Assembly: GCA_937900485.1 (NCBI GenBank)
Contig: CALCEL010000025.1
Span: 1-40,772 of the forward strand
Length of the DNA: 40,772 nt
Source: an uncultured Prevotellaceae bacterium
GTDB lineage: Bacteria > Bacteroidota > Bacteroidia > Bacteroidales > Bacteroidaceae
Direction: 5' to 3'
In this document: piece after piece, positions 15,692 to 24,904 of the stretch
Numbering within the stretch: position 1 is the first letter of the stretch
How the letters are laid out: each line of letters begins with the position of its first letter
Translations under genes and position numbers: made by a program
The notes under the pieces: model-generated
What the model saw: only the letters and a program-made list of their open reading frames with translations
What the model was told of the DNA's origin: nothing
Databases searched by the model: none

Positions 15692-18600
15692 TTAAATATA
15701 AAAATGAACTAAAACACAGCTCGGATGACATCTTGTCATGGCAAGCAAACCGACATAGACTAAGGAGATGCTGACCGAGCGCACGGAGTCAGGGAGAGCG
15801 CGGTACAGCTCACTGAGGAACGTGTCGTAGTACTCACCGCCTATCAGCTCGCGCAAGCCGAGGTGTCCTACCACCTCATGGAGGACGACTCTCGCCGCCT
15901 CTCCGGCGTCACGGCAGTTAGGAAGGTAGACATACACCTTTCCGTCAATGTACAGTCCGTTGCCATCCTCCTTAAGTTTCCGTCTCACCCGCTCGCTGAG
16001 TCCCGACGCGTCGAGGTCACTCTCTGACGTGAGTATGGTGACTGGTGTGTGCAGCTCGTCAGCGACGGTACGCACGGCTTCTGACATGGACTCCGTGTCT
16101 GTGGACTCTGAGTCTGTGACGGATTCGTCACCGAACAATTCAGAATAGCGAGGTGTGTCTTTTGATATGTTGACTTCCTCTTTCCTCGCAATTCCTGTCT
16201 TGTCTGTGTATATGCCCGTTGTCAACAAGTCTTGTATTGACTCGATGATTGCCGCCAACGGTTTTCCCTCCGCTTGCTCTATGGCTCTCTTTGGATAGAA
16301 GTATTCCGTGACATGCGCTTTTCCGTTGTTTCGGACACCTCTGTTACCATATTTAGAAATCACAACGCTTATCCCCTCTCGCTCTCCATTCGCATCGAAA
16401 TTAGCGACTGAGGCATTATGGTTGCTGATACGGAGTGTGAACACCTTACCGTCTTCAGTCGTAAACGTGCCGTACTTGCTTGCTTCGTGTGGATGCAAAC
16501 CTAACGCCTGTGCTATATCTGTAATGAAACCACGTGTTCGATTTGCGAGATTCTCGTATATTTTCTTGGTTCTCTCGAGATTTTGCCTTACATTCGCAAC
16601 GCCTTCACTTGAAACGGCAGTGTCACTTGCGCTTGCGCCGACGCGGTTTTGGGTGGAGGCTTTTTTTGTGGAACCACGTAAGGTGTTCCTTTTGCGCACC
16701 ACGACGGCGTTTGAGTTTGCGAAGCCCGCATTGTTCTTGTTTGCTTTCTCCACGACATAACCGTCGCCCAGAGTGTCTGTAATGAACTTTGACAATGTGT
16801 CGTGTGTGAAGAATTTCTGATAACTACGATAACCACCCTTACCATTAGAGATGAGAATCTCTGTCTCATCGTCAAGCTCAACCTTATTCTTTACGGTCTT
16901 AGCGTCCTCTACACCTCTTGTGTTGATAATCATCATGCCACCATCAGCAAGATGTGAAGCCATGTCTCTCAGCACGTCAGCCCTCCAATCGTCTGGCACG
17001 ACATTAAGCACGGCGTTACTTATTATGACATCATACTTCTTGTCAATCTTGTTGTAGCTGTCGTATGTCGGAACATTCTTTCTGTCGTTCGGTGCGTACG
17101 GTTCCACATCGTCGACATTGAGTCCCATGTCACGCAACGCCTCTGTGCCGACACCCTTTCCGCTGCTCGCGTCAAGAATGGACACGTTATTCATACCTTT
17201 ACTGACAAGCATGTCGCCAATCTTTCTGTATGTGCTTACCGTTCCAGTTATTTGTGTTGAGTGTCCGCCCTTAGATGTTGTCTGCGTGTCATTCCAATTA
17301 GGATACATCCTGTCCAAGTCTGTGGATTTAGAGAAACGCGCGTTTGCTTCGCCTTTCGCGTCCGGCTTGACTCCGTTCAGCAGGTCACGCAGCACCATGT
17401 CGGCGATGTCCTCAGCCTTGCGGTCTTTGATATTGAAGATAGATTTTACTGCATCCCAAAAACGATTGAGAGTTGTGCGTACCTTGTCAATAGCCTTGTT
17501 GATAGTGTCGGCATCCAGCTTGCCGTCATTCTCCTTTGTCAATTCATTGACTGCGGCATTAAGTTTCTCACTGCCTTGCTTGCCTGAATAGTGCGCAATA
17601 ACTTCTTCAAGAAGTTCATCACCACTTAACTCTGGGTAATCTTTCTTGACTTTATCCCAAAATGGTGCTACCTCCTTGTCAGTCTCAAAGATGTTGCGTA
17701 TCTCGTTCCAAAGTTTAGGATTGTTCTTGCGTACTGCTTCTGTCCAAAGGTGTATGTATTCGTGTATTGCTGTTTCACTTCCTGCAATGCGTGAATCAAG
17801 ATATATCTTTCCTCCCTTGACGAAACCATACACTTCTCCATCGGAAGTACGGAAGAAACGTACCTTGTCCGTAATATTTGCGTCTGCCTCGTTGAAGATT
17901 ACATAATTAGATGCACCGTCTTCACCCTCGCCCATGTGTGAGTGGTTGAAAGCGTCAAAGTCCGCACCAGAGCCATGATAAACACGATGTTCACGAACAG
18001 AATTATCCTTCTTATTGCTTGCTGATTCAGAATTATTGCTTACCTTTGCAGCTGACAAAGCATTATCAATGTCGGCTTGTGCCTCTTCTGAGTGTGTTTG
18101 ACGAGCGATTGATGATGCTTTTCTATTTGAATAAAAGTCTGCAAACACTTCATCTGAACGATTGTTCATTTCTGTCAATACCGTAAACACAGTACCGTCA
18201 GCATCTTTCAACGTATATTCATACAAGCGTGTTTTTCCACGCATCTTCTCCGTGCGTTCTCCCTTTGCAAGTACATCTGGAATACGCATCACATCATCAG
18301 CAGTAATAACACCCGTTGTTGTGCCATAATGACGATACAGACTATGCTTTGTGCCAGCATTTTCTTCTTTGCCTTGACGCATGACTATTGTCATATCCTT
18401 GCCGTCACGCTCCACGGTCAACGGCAAGTTATCTGCTGCACCGGTATAAACATCAGAAACGGTCCTCTGCTGTTCGGTCATCTCTCTGCCACCGAGAGCG
18501 TCAGCAAGGTGAGTCTTGCGCTTTTCAACCTTTGACCCCATGAATCTCACACCATCCTCTCCGTTCGCCATGTCAAGCACCTCTTGTCCGTGTTCCATGT

Positions 18601-21600
18601 CCACGTCGATGCCAGCCTTGCGCATGATGTCGGCAAGGGCATCACGGAGCATTGTGTCCTGCTCTGACACCTCCATGGCTTCCTCGACTGCCTTGTGGAA
18701 TAATGCCACCGCACCTGTCGTCTCATCCTCACGCTCCTGCACGGTCTCAAAGATGTTGCGCACTGCATCGCCAAGCTCATCAACCTCCGTAGCTGACGGA
18801 TAAGGCAAGCCTTTCAGACTTTCTTTTGTCTGCTTGAACTCATCAAAGGTTATTGGCTCATTGCCGGCAACCATTGCAGCTGCCTTGTGAATATTGTACA
18901 TCATTTTCTGCCAACGCTCCACATTTGCGCCTCGTGACAGGAAAGTGTTCAACTCACCACGCTTCTTTAACTCACGGTCAACCCATTCCGCAAACAGACG
19001 AGCAGTGACTTCCCTGATGCTGCTCCAGTACGAACCGTTCTCTCGGCTACGTTCATAGTAATCGCTTCTCTTGACTGTATCAACGAGGTCATTATATGCC
19101 TTGCGAAGCTCCGCGCGTATTTCTAATGAGGCCTGCTCTGTCACCATGCCAAGCTCCATGCCAGCCTGTTTTGCGAAGTAACTGTCAAGTGCGTGCCACC
19201 ACTCATGGGCAAGTGAGCCGGCTCCTCTTGTCTTTGTGAGATTGATAACAAACTCGTCACGTTCAAAATGTGCGTTGGCATTACCACTGCCCCTTGAACC
19301 GAATGCCATACCCAACTTACCACCAAGGCTGAGAGCTTTCGGCGAGACGCCAAGCAAACGCGCCAAGTCTATCAGCGCATCAAATGCCTGGTTGACTGCC
19401 ATCTGACGGTCATGCTGATTAGTCCAGTTACCAAACTGTACACCACGGAAACCAAACTCATTCATGAAGTCCTCTGCCGTAACGTCCTTGCCGTTGCGGT
19501 AGTCTTCACCAACCCTTGTGTCTTGTCCTGAGGAGAAATAGACGTATGCTTTACGTTTAGCCTCTGCTTGCTTGTATATGTCGAATATCTCTGCCTTATG
19601 CTCTTCAAGCCATCGCTTTGCCTCCTCGCGTGTCTTGAAACCCTCACGCAACATTACGGGCATACCATAGTTGTTGGCTACCTCCTTGTTCACATACACG
19701 GCATAGCTCGCAGTCTTATTCATCACGTCGTACGAATAACTCACGTGCATCATGTCGTCGGCGGTCAGTTCTTTCTTCTGTCCTTTCTGTCCCGCTTTCT
19801 CACGCACTTTCGCATTGACTGCCTCGTTGACGCTCTCCATGTTCTCTGACAGATATGCACGGGCTTCTGCTTTAGTAGCATACTTCTCACCATCCATCTG
19901 TATCTTCTCACCAGTCAGCGGATGATAGAACGTAACCACATAGTCCGTCATTTCGTCAATCTCCTGTATTGGCGAAGCATAAGCAGAGACACCCCTTGCC
20001 TCTTTCTCCTTTACAAACTTGTCCGCTGCTTCCTTGCTGTCAAACTCCTTTGCAGTCAGGTTAGCGCCATAAATAACCCTATACCTGCCACTATCCTTGT
20101 AGGTTGTCTTCGTATGCTTTGTATTAAACAATCTCTGAGGATGCTGCAAGTCGGTGTCACCACGCTTCAGCTTTGCAAGATACACCGCTGCGTCTATTGC
20201 ATCTTCTATGCTTGCAAACGTGCCAATAGCGTAGTTGCGCTCTGCTTTGTCATTTTCCAACACATAATACAGTCCGTCTGAAGACGCTTTGATTACACCG
20301 TATGGTATATCTACCTTGTCGCCCACCTCATAGCCAAGCCTTGACAATATCTCGTGCATCACCCATACCATGTTAGGCGTAGTCTTATCTCCCCACTCAT
20401 ATTTCTTTTTTTGTTCCTTTCCGTCTGAGTCAACATAAGTGTAGTCTTTGTTCCAATCCTTGCGTTGCTCTATGTCCGCAAGCTCCTTTTCACGAGATGG
20501 AAAATGGTCTTCCGTCATCGCGCGCATCATGATGTCACGCTGCTCCGGGGTAGCCTCGACAAACTCTTTAAGGAAAGACAGCGTGTCGTGCGTCTGCTTT
20601 GCCCACTTCTCCACGTTCGTCTCATAACCGTCATACCTTTTCTTTCTCTGTGCTTCAGACCTCGTGAGTCTCGGCTTGTTTGTGTTCATCAGCGCAAACA
20701 ATGCCTCAAAGAACAGTGCATCTTCCTCACGTAGCGCACCACTCTCCACAGTCTTCTTCAAGTCAGGCTTCTTAAACACTTTAGAGAACGGCAATTCTAT
20801 CAACGCTTGTACGGTCGCATCCTCAAAGCTCTTGCTCAACACCTTCAGCATATCCTTACGCGCTCCCTCTAACCGCTCGCCCACGTCCTCAATCTTGTCC
20901 TTACGCTCTGACTTTGCATTGTCATTATTTTTATCTTCCTCTTTTTCTTGCTTTTCAGATATTTGTTTGTTATCTTTGCCGACAGAAGATTGCTCCTGTT
21001 CGGTAGGATATTGAGAAGAATTAGGCTTCTTGAGAAGTGCCTGCTGTTCAGGAGTGATTTTTTTGTCTCTGTATATTTCCTCCTCAAACTCAGTGATTGC
21101 GCCATCTTTACCGAACACAGTTGATATGGAATTGATTTCAAGGATAGTTTTTCCCTTTCCTTGGTTCATGCGTTTCACGTCTACACCGACAACCACATAA
21201 CCTTGTCCTTTTGGTATAATCGTGTATAAACGATAACCTTTTTGATTTTTGTGTTCCTTGTCTGAGAAATACTTGGTTATAGCAAATGGACGTTTTATCG
21301 CATCAGGAAGCTGTTTCCATTCACTTTCTGTAAGATTGTGATTTGCATCCTTGTCAAAGTGACGAGACATTACGCCATAGGCTATCGTGAACTTCTCACC
21401 TGTGATTCCCAAGTCTTTCATGAAGTCGGGAGTCTGTGCCACGTCAAAGAATTTCATCTTGAAAAGCTTGCTCGCCGCATCCTTACCCTTTGTCACAATG
21501 GTCTTGATAGCGTCAAGGAACGACGGCTTGTCGGCTTCTCCATTCTGCTCGTTGTCCGAGTCTGTCTCACCTGACTCTCTCTCGTCCGTCACGTCTGACT

Positions 21601-21871
21601 CCTCGTTTGTCTGAGTGATATCCTCGTTTGTCGTTTCGTTTGCATCCTCATTCTCCTGCAAACGGACATCCTGCTGCTCGTCTGTCGGTACACCCTCGTT
21701 CTGCTCGGTCGCTTCCTCACCTGACTCCACTGCCTCAGCGCGTTTGCGCTGATAGTCCTCTGCCACGTCAGTCCAGAAGTCGAACCTCTCCTGCAAGCGG
21801 TCTTGCTCCGTCTGCCATGCGGCGAGGTCTGACTTGAATTTGTTAATCCTCGTTCCGTAGTCAGCAGCCAC
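15692..21871 (-). CDS. Truncated phage/conjugative-element 'polyvalent' protein
   Basis: A 2059-codon fragment of a giant multidomain protein of the kind carried by phages and conjugative elements. In order: an acidic low-complexity region (~40-120); mixed domains to ~800; an LPD-type module (FGFRGVQFGNWTNQHDRQ) leading to a zincin-like HEWWH motif (889-893); a barnase/EndoU/RelE-fold nuclease-like domain (~1135-1245; LYRHYGTTTGVITADD...FADFYSNRKAS); a short ADP-ribosyltransferase-like piece (YHGSGADFDAFNHSHMGEGE, ~1295-1315); a second zincin motif HEYIH (1370-1374); an SAM methyltransferase (~1520-1700; DASSGKGVGT, SNAVLNVVP); and a third zincin HEVVGH (1998-2003) cut short. The start is only the first permitted codon (GTG); the frame is open upstream to 22027 with family-like sequence, so the N-terminus is missing. 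The last ~25 residues look unrelated. Probably inactive debris of a mobile element inserted upstream of the PPIase operon. Confidence 0.75.
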   Translation of the reverse strand: MAADYGTRINKFKSDLAAWQTEQDRLQERFDFWTDVAEDYQRKRAEAVESGEEATEQNEGVPTDEQQDVRLQENEDANETTNEDITQTNEESDVTDERESGETDSDNEQNGEADKPSFLDAIKTIVTKGKDAASKLFKMKFFDVAQTPDFMKDLGITGEKFTIAYGVMSRHFDKDANHNLTESEWKQLPDAIKRPFAITKYFSDKEHKNQKGYRLYTIIPKGQGYVVVGVDVKRMNQGKGKTILEINSISTVFGKDGAITEFEEEIYRDKKITPEQQALLKKPNSSQYPTEQEQSSVGKDNKQISEKQEKEEDKNNDNAKSERKDKIEDVGERLEGARKDMLKVLSKSFEDATVQALIELPFSKVFKKPDLKKTVESGALREEDALFFEALFALMNTNKPRLTRSEAQRKKRYDGYETNVEKWAKQTHDTLSFLKEFVEATPEQRDIMMRAMTEDHFPSREKELADIEQRKDWNKDYTYVDSDGKEQKKKYEWGDKTTPNMVWVMHEILSRLGYEVGDKVDIPYGVIKASSDGLYYVLENDKAERNYAIGTFASIEDAIDAAVYLAKLKRGDTDLQHPQRLFNTKHTKTTYKDSGRYRVIYGANLTAKEFDSKEAADKFVKEKEARGVSAYASPIQEIDEMTDYVVTFYHPLTGEKIQMDGEKYATKAEARAYLSENMESVNEAVNAKVREKAGQKGQKKELTADDMMHVSYSYDVMNKTASYAVYVNKEVANNYGMPVMLREGFKTREEAKRWLEEHKAEIFDIYKQAEAKRKAYVYFSSGQDTRVGEDYRNGKDVTAEDFMNEFGFRGVQFGNWTNQHDRQMAVNQAFDALIDLARLLGVSPKALSLGGKLGMAFGSRGSGNANAHFERDEFVINLTKTRGAGSLAHEWWHALDSYFAKQAGMELGMVTEQASLEIRAELRKAYNDLVDTVKRSDYYERSRENGSYWSSIREVTARLFAEWVDRELKKRGELNTFLSRGANVERWQKMMYNIHKAAAMVAGNEPITFDEFKQTKESLKGLPYPSATEVDELGDAVRNIFETVQEREDETTGAVALFHKAVEEAMEVSEQDTMLRDALADIMRKAGIDVDMEHGQEVLDMANGEDGVRFMGSKVEKRKTHLADALGGREMTEQQRTVSDVYTGAADNLPLTVERDGKDMTIVMRQGKEENAGTKHSLYRHYGTTTGVITADDVMRIPDVLAKGERTEKMRGKTRLYEYTLKDADGTVFTVLTEMNNRSDEVFADFYSNRKASSIARQTHSEEAQADIDNALSAAKVSNNSESASNKKDNSVREHRVYHGSGADFDAFNHSHMGEGEDGASNYVIFNEADANITDKVRFFRTSDGEVYGFVKGGKIYLDSRIAGSETAIHEYIHLWTEAVRKNNPKLWNEIRNIFETDKEVAPFWDKVKKDYPELSGDELLEEVIAHYSGKQGSEKLNAAVNELTKENDGKLDADTINKAIDKVRTTLNRFWDAVKSIFNIKDRKAEDIADMVLRDLLNGVKPDAKGEANARFSKSTDLDRMYPNWNDTQTTSKGGHSTQITGTVSTYRKIGDMLVSKGMNNVSILDASSGKGVGTEALRDMGLNVDDVEPYAPNDRKNVPTYDSYNKIDKKYDVIISNAVLNVVPDDWRADVLRDMASHLADGGMMIINTRGVEDAKTVKNKVELDDETEILISNGKGGYRSYQKFFTHDTLSKFITDTLGDGYVVEKANKNNAGFANSNAVVVRKRNTLRGSTKKASTQNRVGASASDTAVSSEGVANVRQNLERTKKIYENLANRTRGFITDIAQALGLHPHEASKYGTFTTEDGKVFTLRISNHNASVANFDANGEREGISVVISKYGNRGVRNNGKAHVTEYFYPKRAIEQAEGKPLAAIIESIQDLLTTGIYTDKTGIARKEEVNISKDTPRYSELFGDESVTDSESTDTESMSEAVRTVADELHTPVTILTSESDLDASGLSERVRRKLKEDGNGLYIDGKVYVYLPNCRDAGEAARVVLHEVVGHLGLRELIGGEYYDTFLSELYRALPDSVRSVSISLVYVGLLAMTRCHPSCVLVHFYI

Positions 21872-22027
21872 GGGACGGGTGGACTCATGCGCCGTCAGTT
21901 TTTCCCTTGTGAGTGCGGAAAGCGGAGATGAGAGGAGGAAGTAAGGCGTAGGAACATGGTGGAATAATGGACAATTTACAATGTCACCAAATTTCCTATG
22001 CCTATTTTTCTTCGATTTTTGGTTAAC
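21872..22027 (-). pseudogene. Open upstream extension of the polyvalent-protein frame
   Basis: In frame with the 15692-21871 ORF, from the stop TAA at 22028-22030 down to the GTG. The 52 codons include PLFHHVPTPYFLLSSPLSAL and REKLTAHESTRP, which read as real protein rather than random sequence. There is no ATG in this stretch, consistent with a 5'-truncated gene. Confidence 0.5.
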
Positions 22028-22316
22028 TTATTGATAATCTTATTACAATGCGTTCAAAAGCTTTAGGTCTCTTTTTTGAAATTCTTAGGTTAGGATATAG
22101 TCCATACGCAGGTCTGAGAATTAAAAAATCCTAACCTTAACATTTCATCGTCCTAACCTGAGAATTTCAGACGCCGAATAAAACACGGGAAAATTCCAGA
22201 AGTCATTTTTTCACTGCCATGTGTCAACGAAAAAAGAGGAGTTTCGGACAGGAAAAAAAGTGCGAAATGGTAAGGTGATTTGGTAAGTGACTCTGGTCCT
22301 TTATCCATAGTTCCAT
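22028..22316. other. AT-rich junction between element remnants
   Basis: No gene in 289 bp. It holds the 18-bp inverted repeat at 22078-22168 and otherwise only A/T-rich sequence. It separates the polyvalent-protein fragment from the IS1380 N-terminal remnant. Confidence 0.5.
22078..22168. repeat. 18-bp near-perfect inverted repeat with a third partial copy
   Basis: GAAATTCTTAGGTTAGGA (22078-22095) matches the reverse complement of TCCTAACCTGAGAATTTC (22151-22168) at 17 of 18 positions. Between the arms, CTGAGAATT (22114-22122) and TCCTAACC (22129-22136) repeat both halves of the right arm in swapped order. It could be an element end, a recombination site or a large hairpin. Confidence 0.7.
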
Positions 22317-22919
22317 CTAGACATTGAATAGCGTGAGCTGATGTGCAACGTACGTGTTGGCATTAGTGTCGTCGGCATCGACGATGATCTTCTTCGGAGT
22401 CTTGTCAAATGATGATATGTACTCGTCAAGGAACAACTTGCCCATACGGTAGAGAGTCTTACTTGAGACATTGTTCTCAAGGCGTGTCATCGTGGGCAAG
22501 GAAGAAAGGTCCGAATCTGACGGCTTGCGACCCACGGACATCTTCTGGGCACTGTCAGAACGCAGCTGGTTGCAGTCGTTGGCATCCACATAGCCGCAGA
22601 GTATCTGACCTACGTGCTGGCTTACCAGTTCCATATAGGTATGATGGATGAATTTCTGTTTACACTCATCGGGAATCAGACTGCCAATTTACCAAGCAAG
22701 GCTCTTTTTCATACACCCAACAAGCAGCAAACCGCCATTGGAGGAGATGTCCTGAGCATTGAAATCAACACGGATTTTCTTGTCAGAAACAATTTCAGGA
22801 AGAAAAAAAAGAATTTTCTCTTGGATAATTGAAGTTTTTGAAGTAGATACATGCCATAAGAGGCGTTTGTAAGTCCTTGTTTTTTTAACACTTATTATGT
22901 GCTGGCCATTACCCGACAT
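22317..22919 (-). pseudogene. IS1380-family transposase, N-terminal fragment with stop codon
   Basis: In one frame from ~22919 down to 22317, interrupted by TAA at 22689-22691. The part before it reads KIRVDFNAQDISSNGGLLLVG, the typical IS1380 N-terminus. The part after the stop reads IPDECKQKFIHH...VGQILCGYVDANDCNQLRSD, PTMTRLENNVSSKTLYRMGKLFLD and KKIIVDADDTNANTYVAHQLTLFN, including the first catalytic aspartate region (DxD-T). The stop probably arose from CAA to TAA. The frame ends at TAG just after LFNV, where family members continue, so the 3' part is lost. The exact left end of the transposase is uncertain; the first ~25 codons may be non-transposase sequence. Confidence 0.75.
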
Positions 22920-22931
22920 CAGCGCCGTCTG

Positions 22932-24557
22932 TCAGCGTTTCAGGAAAGACTTGATCTGCTCTATTGCCTCAGCTCTCTCTCTCGGTTTGAATCCATGTCC
23001 GGCACCAGGTATGACATGCAACTTGGCGTTCTTGTATGTCTGTGCCGCGCGACGAGAGTCTTCCATTGACACCACATTGTCCGCGTCGCCCTGAATGATG
23101 AGAACTGGACCTTGGAAAGAGTCAATGCTCTCGAACACCTTCATCGGCTTGACCTCCTCGAAGAAACGACGTCCCAGAGGTACGTTCCACAGACGTGTGG
23201 TGTCTGGTATGTCCTCCATCTTAGGGTAACGCTCGTTCCAGTTGTCAGGAATACACAGGGCAGGATAGATGAGGACGAGACGGCTCACCTCATCATGCTT
23301 CTGTGACGCTGTCAGCGCAGACACCAGTCCTCCCTGACTCTCACCGATCAGCACAATATGTTCGGAATCGACATAATCCTGGCCGCGGAAGTAATTGATG
23401 ATAGCCCTCAGGTCGCTCTGCTCATCCAGGACTGACATGTTCATGGTGTTTGAGTCACTTCGGCTGTACACCGCCCCGCACGGAAAGTCAAAGGCGTATG
23501 TCATATAGCCAAGCTCTGCCAACGGGCTGAAATAGTCCTGAGCGAAATGGTGAGTGCCGTTGAAGCCATGACTCACGATGACGAGCGGCATACGACCCTT
23601 GGCAGCGACAGGACGATTCAGGACTCCGTAAATCTGTCGGTCACCATTCTCAATCCACAGGCTGCGGGTGTTACGGAAGTCAATGAAGTTCTTAGACTTT
23701 GTCTCCCATCCGGCATAACCCTCCGGCGACTCCTTCAGGAAAAGCGAAGCGTTTTCTTTCTTGTCTTTGAGATGCCAGTCGAGCCAGGCAGTCACCAGAC
23801 GTCCGTAATCACCGCCATACTGGTCGTGGTAGGTTCCGCCATGACCTGAGGCTGGATGATTGGCGAGGCACACAGGGACATGACTGATACGACCGAAATC
23901 TTTCTGGGCATTGACAAACGCCACATCACTTGGTCCTCCCACTATATATAAAACAGGTGCGTGCAACTTGGATAATGAGGCGCGGCTGGCACCGGCCATC
24001 TCCATGTCACCCATTCCCGCATTGAGGATGAGATATGTCTTAAGTCTCGGATCTGAAGCGTTACACAGCACCTGCGCTCCGCCACAGGAATGACCAGCGG
24101 CAGCAATGCGTGTGGTGTCTATGAAATGATAGTAGTCAGTACCTTTGGTCCTGTTCAGTTTGAGTAAGAGGTCCAACCCGCGAGTCAACTCCGACGATTC
24201 CGAACGACCTTCCTTCCTGTCGAGACGCTTGTCTTGCATCTCACCTATGGCGACGACGATGTAGCCGTGAGAGGCGACGTCACTCAACATACGCTCATAT
24301 CCTATGTTCGTGTCAGAACAGCCTCCGTTACCAAACAGCAGAACAGGCAAGTCACCACAGCGGGCATGCGCGTGCATAAGGTCTTTAGGACGATAAATCA
24401 CGAAATCCTTCATCGTCTTCTCTTTTACCGCCACAGACTTAAACATACCTGAGCCGCCATCATCAACAGTTTTACTTTTCAGCACTTGAGCTGATACGCC
24501 AAAAATAGAAAAGGTAAAAAAAATTAAGGTCAGAATCTTTTGTCTCATATAGTTCAT
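22932..24557 (-). CDS. Secreted protein with two tandem alpha/beta-hydrolase domains
   Basis: 541 residues with a signal peptide (MRQKILTLIFFTFSIFGVSA, starting at residue 1 or 4). Domain 1 (~45-285): GNGGCS oxyanion turn, nucleophile elbow GHSCGG, acid in GGPSDVA, His in SGHGGTYH; closest in my memory to chlorophyllase/dienelactone-hydrolase-like proteins. Domain 2 (~295-541): VIVSHGFNGTHHF, nucleophile elbow GESQGG, acid in QGDADNVV, His in GAGHGF; resembles cinnamoyl/feruloyl esterases such as Est1E. Both triads look complete. Two catalytic hydrolases in one exported chain suggest polysaccharide-linked ester removal in the periplasm or at the surface (inference). It sits between guaB and mobile-element debris and has its own -7 box, outside the usual core gene order. 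Confidence 0.82.
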   Translation of the reverse strand: MNYMRQKILTLIFFTFSIFGVSAQVLKSKTVDDGGSGMFKSVAVKEKTMKDFVIYRPKDLMHAHARCGDLPVLLFGNGGCSDTNIGYERMLSDVASHGYIVVAIGEMQDKRLDRKEGRSESSELTRGLDLLLKLNRTKGTDYYHFIDTTRIAAAGHSCGGAQVLCNASDPRLKTYLILNAGMGDMEMAGASRASLSKLHAPVLYIVGGPSDVAFVNAQKDFGRISHVPVCLANHPASGHGGTYHDQYGGDYGRLVTAWLDWHLKDKKENASLFLKESPEGYAGWETKSKNFIDFRNTRSLWIENGDRQIYGVLNRPVAAKGRMPLVIVSHGFNGTHHFAQDYFSPLAELGYMTYAFDFPCGAVYSRSDSNTMNMSVLDEQSDLRAIINYFRGQDYVDSEHIVLIGESQGGLVSALTASQKHDEVSRLVLIYPALCIPDNWNERYPKMEDIPDTTRLWNVPLGRRFFEEVKPMKVFESIDSFQGPVLIIQGDADNVVSMEDSRRAAQTYKNAKLHVIPGAGHGFKPRERAEAIEQIKSFLKR

Positions 24558-24578
24558 GGATTAAAATTATTGAATGAG

Positions 24579-24586
24579 CAAATGTA
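24579..24586 (-). promoter_or_regulatory. -7 box of the double-hydrolase gene
   Basis: TACATTTG followed by C, in minus sense, ~20 bp upstream of the ATG at 24557. The short leader supports a start at 24557 or 24548. No clear -33 element. Confidence 0.5.
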
Positions 24587-24783
24587 CCAAATCTGACAGA
24601 CATATCATTTCACTTTTGTAACTTAGGCTTTTAATTTTGTATCACGAACCGCTTTTTCCGGCTTTTCTGTCCGCATAGCAAGACATTAGACCGCACAACA
24701 CGAGATGAGTGTCTAAAATAAGGGACAGGATAGAGCCCCAATTTATCCGAAAAGATAATTTACACTGGTTCGGATGAAACACT

Positions 24784-24819
24784 AAAAATCCCGGTCCGTC
24801 ACTTAGACGAACCGGGATT
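24784..24819 (-). terminator. Terminator of guaB
   Basis: Stem AATCCCGGT with ACCGGGATT (24811-24819 and 24787-24795), extended inwards by CGTC/GACG, then TTTTT in minus sense. It lies 85 bp past the guaB stop. Confidence 0.9.
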
Positions 24820-24904
24820 GTCATTATACATCTCTGTCATCGGTCAGTCAACTGACGAGACTGTGACATTTCAAGTGTCTGACCATGCTCTGCGGTCACA
24901 ATCA

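Noticed and set aside
207..22919. A single IS1380 element split into two halves by a 21-kb insertion
   Set aside because: The two fragments are on the same strand and complementary parts of the protein, but core chromosomal genes (mutL, OstA, PPIases) lie between them and ~170 middle residues are missing. Two independent remnants are simpler.
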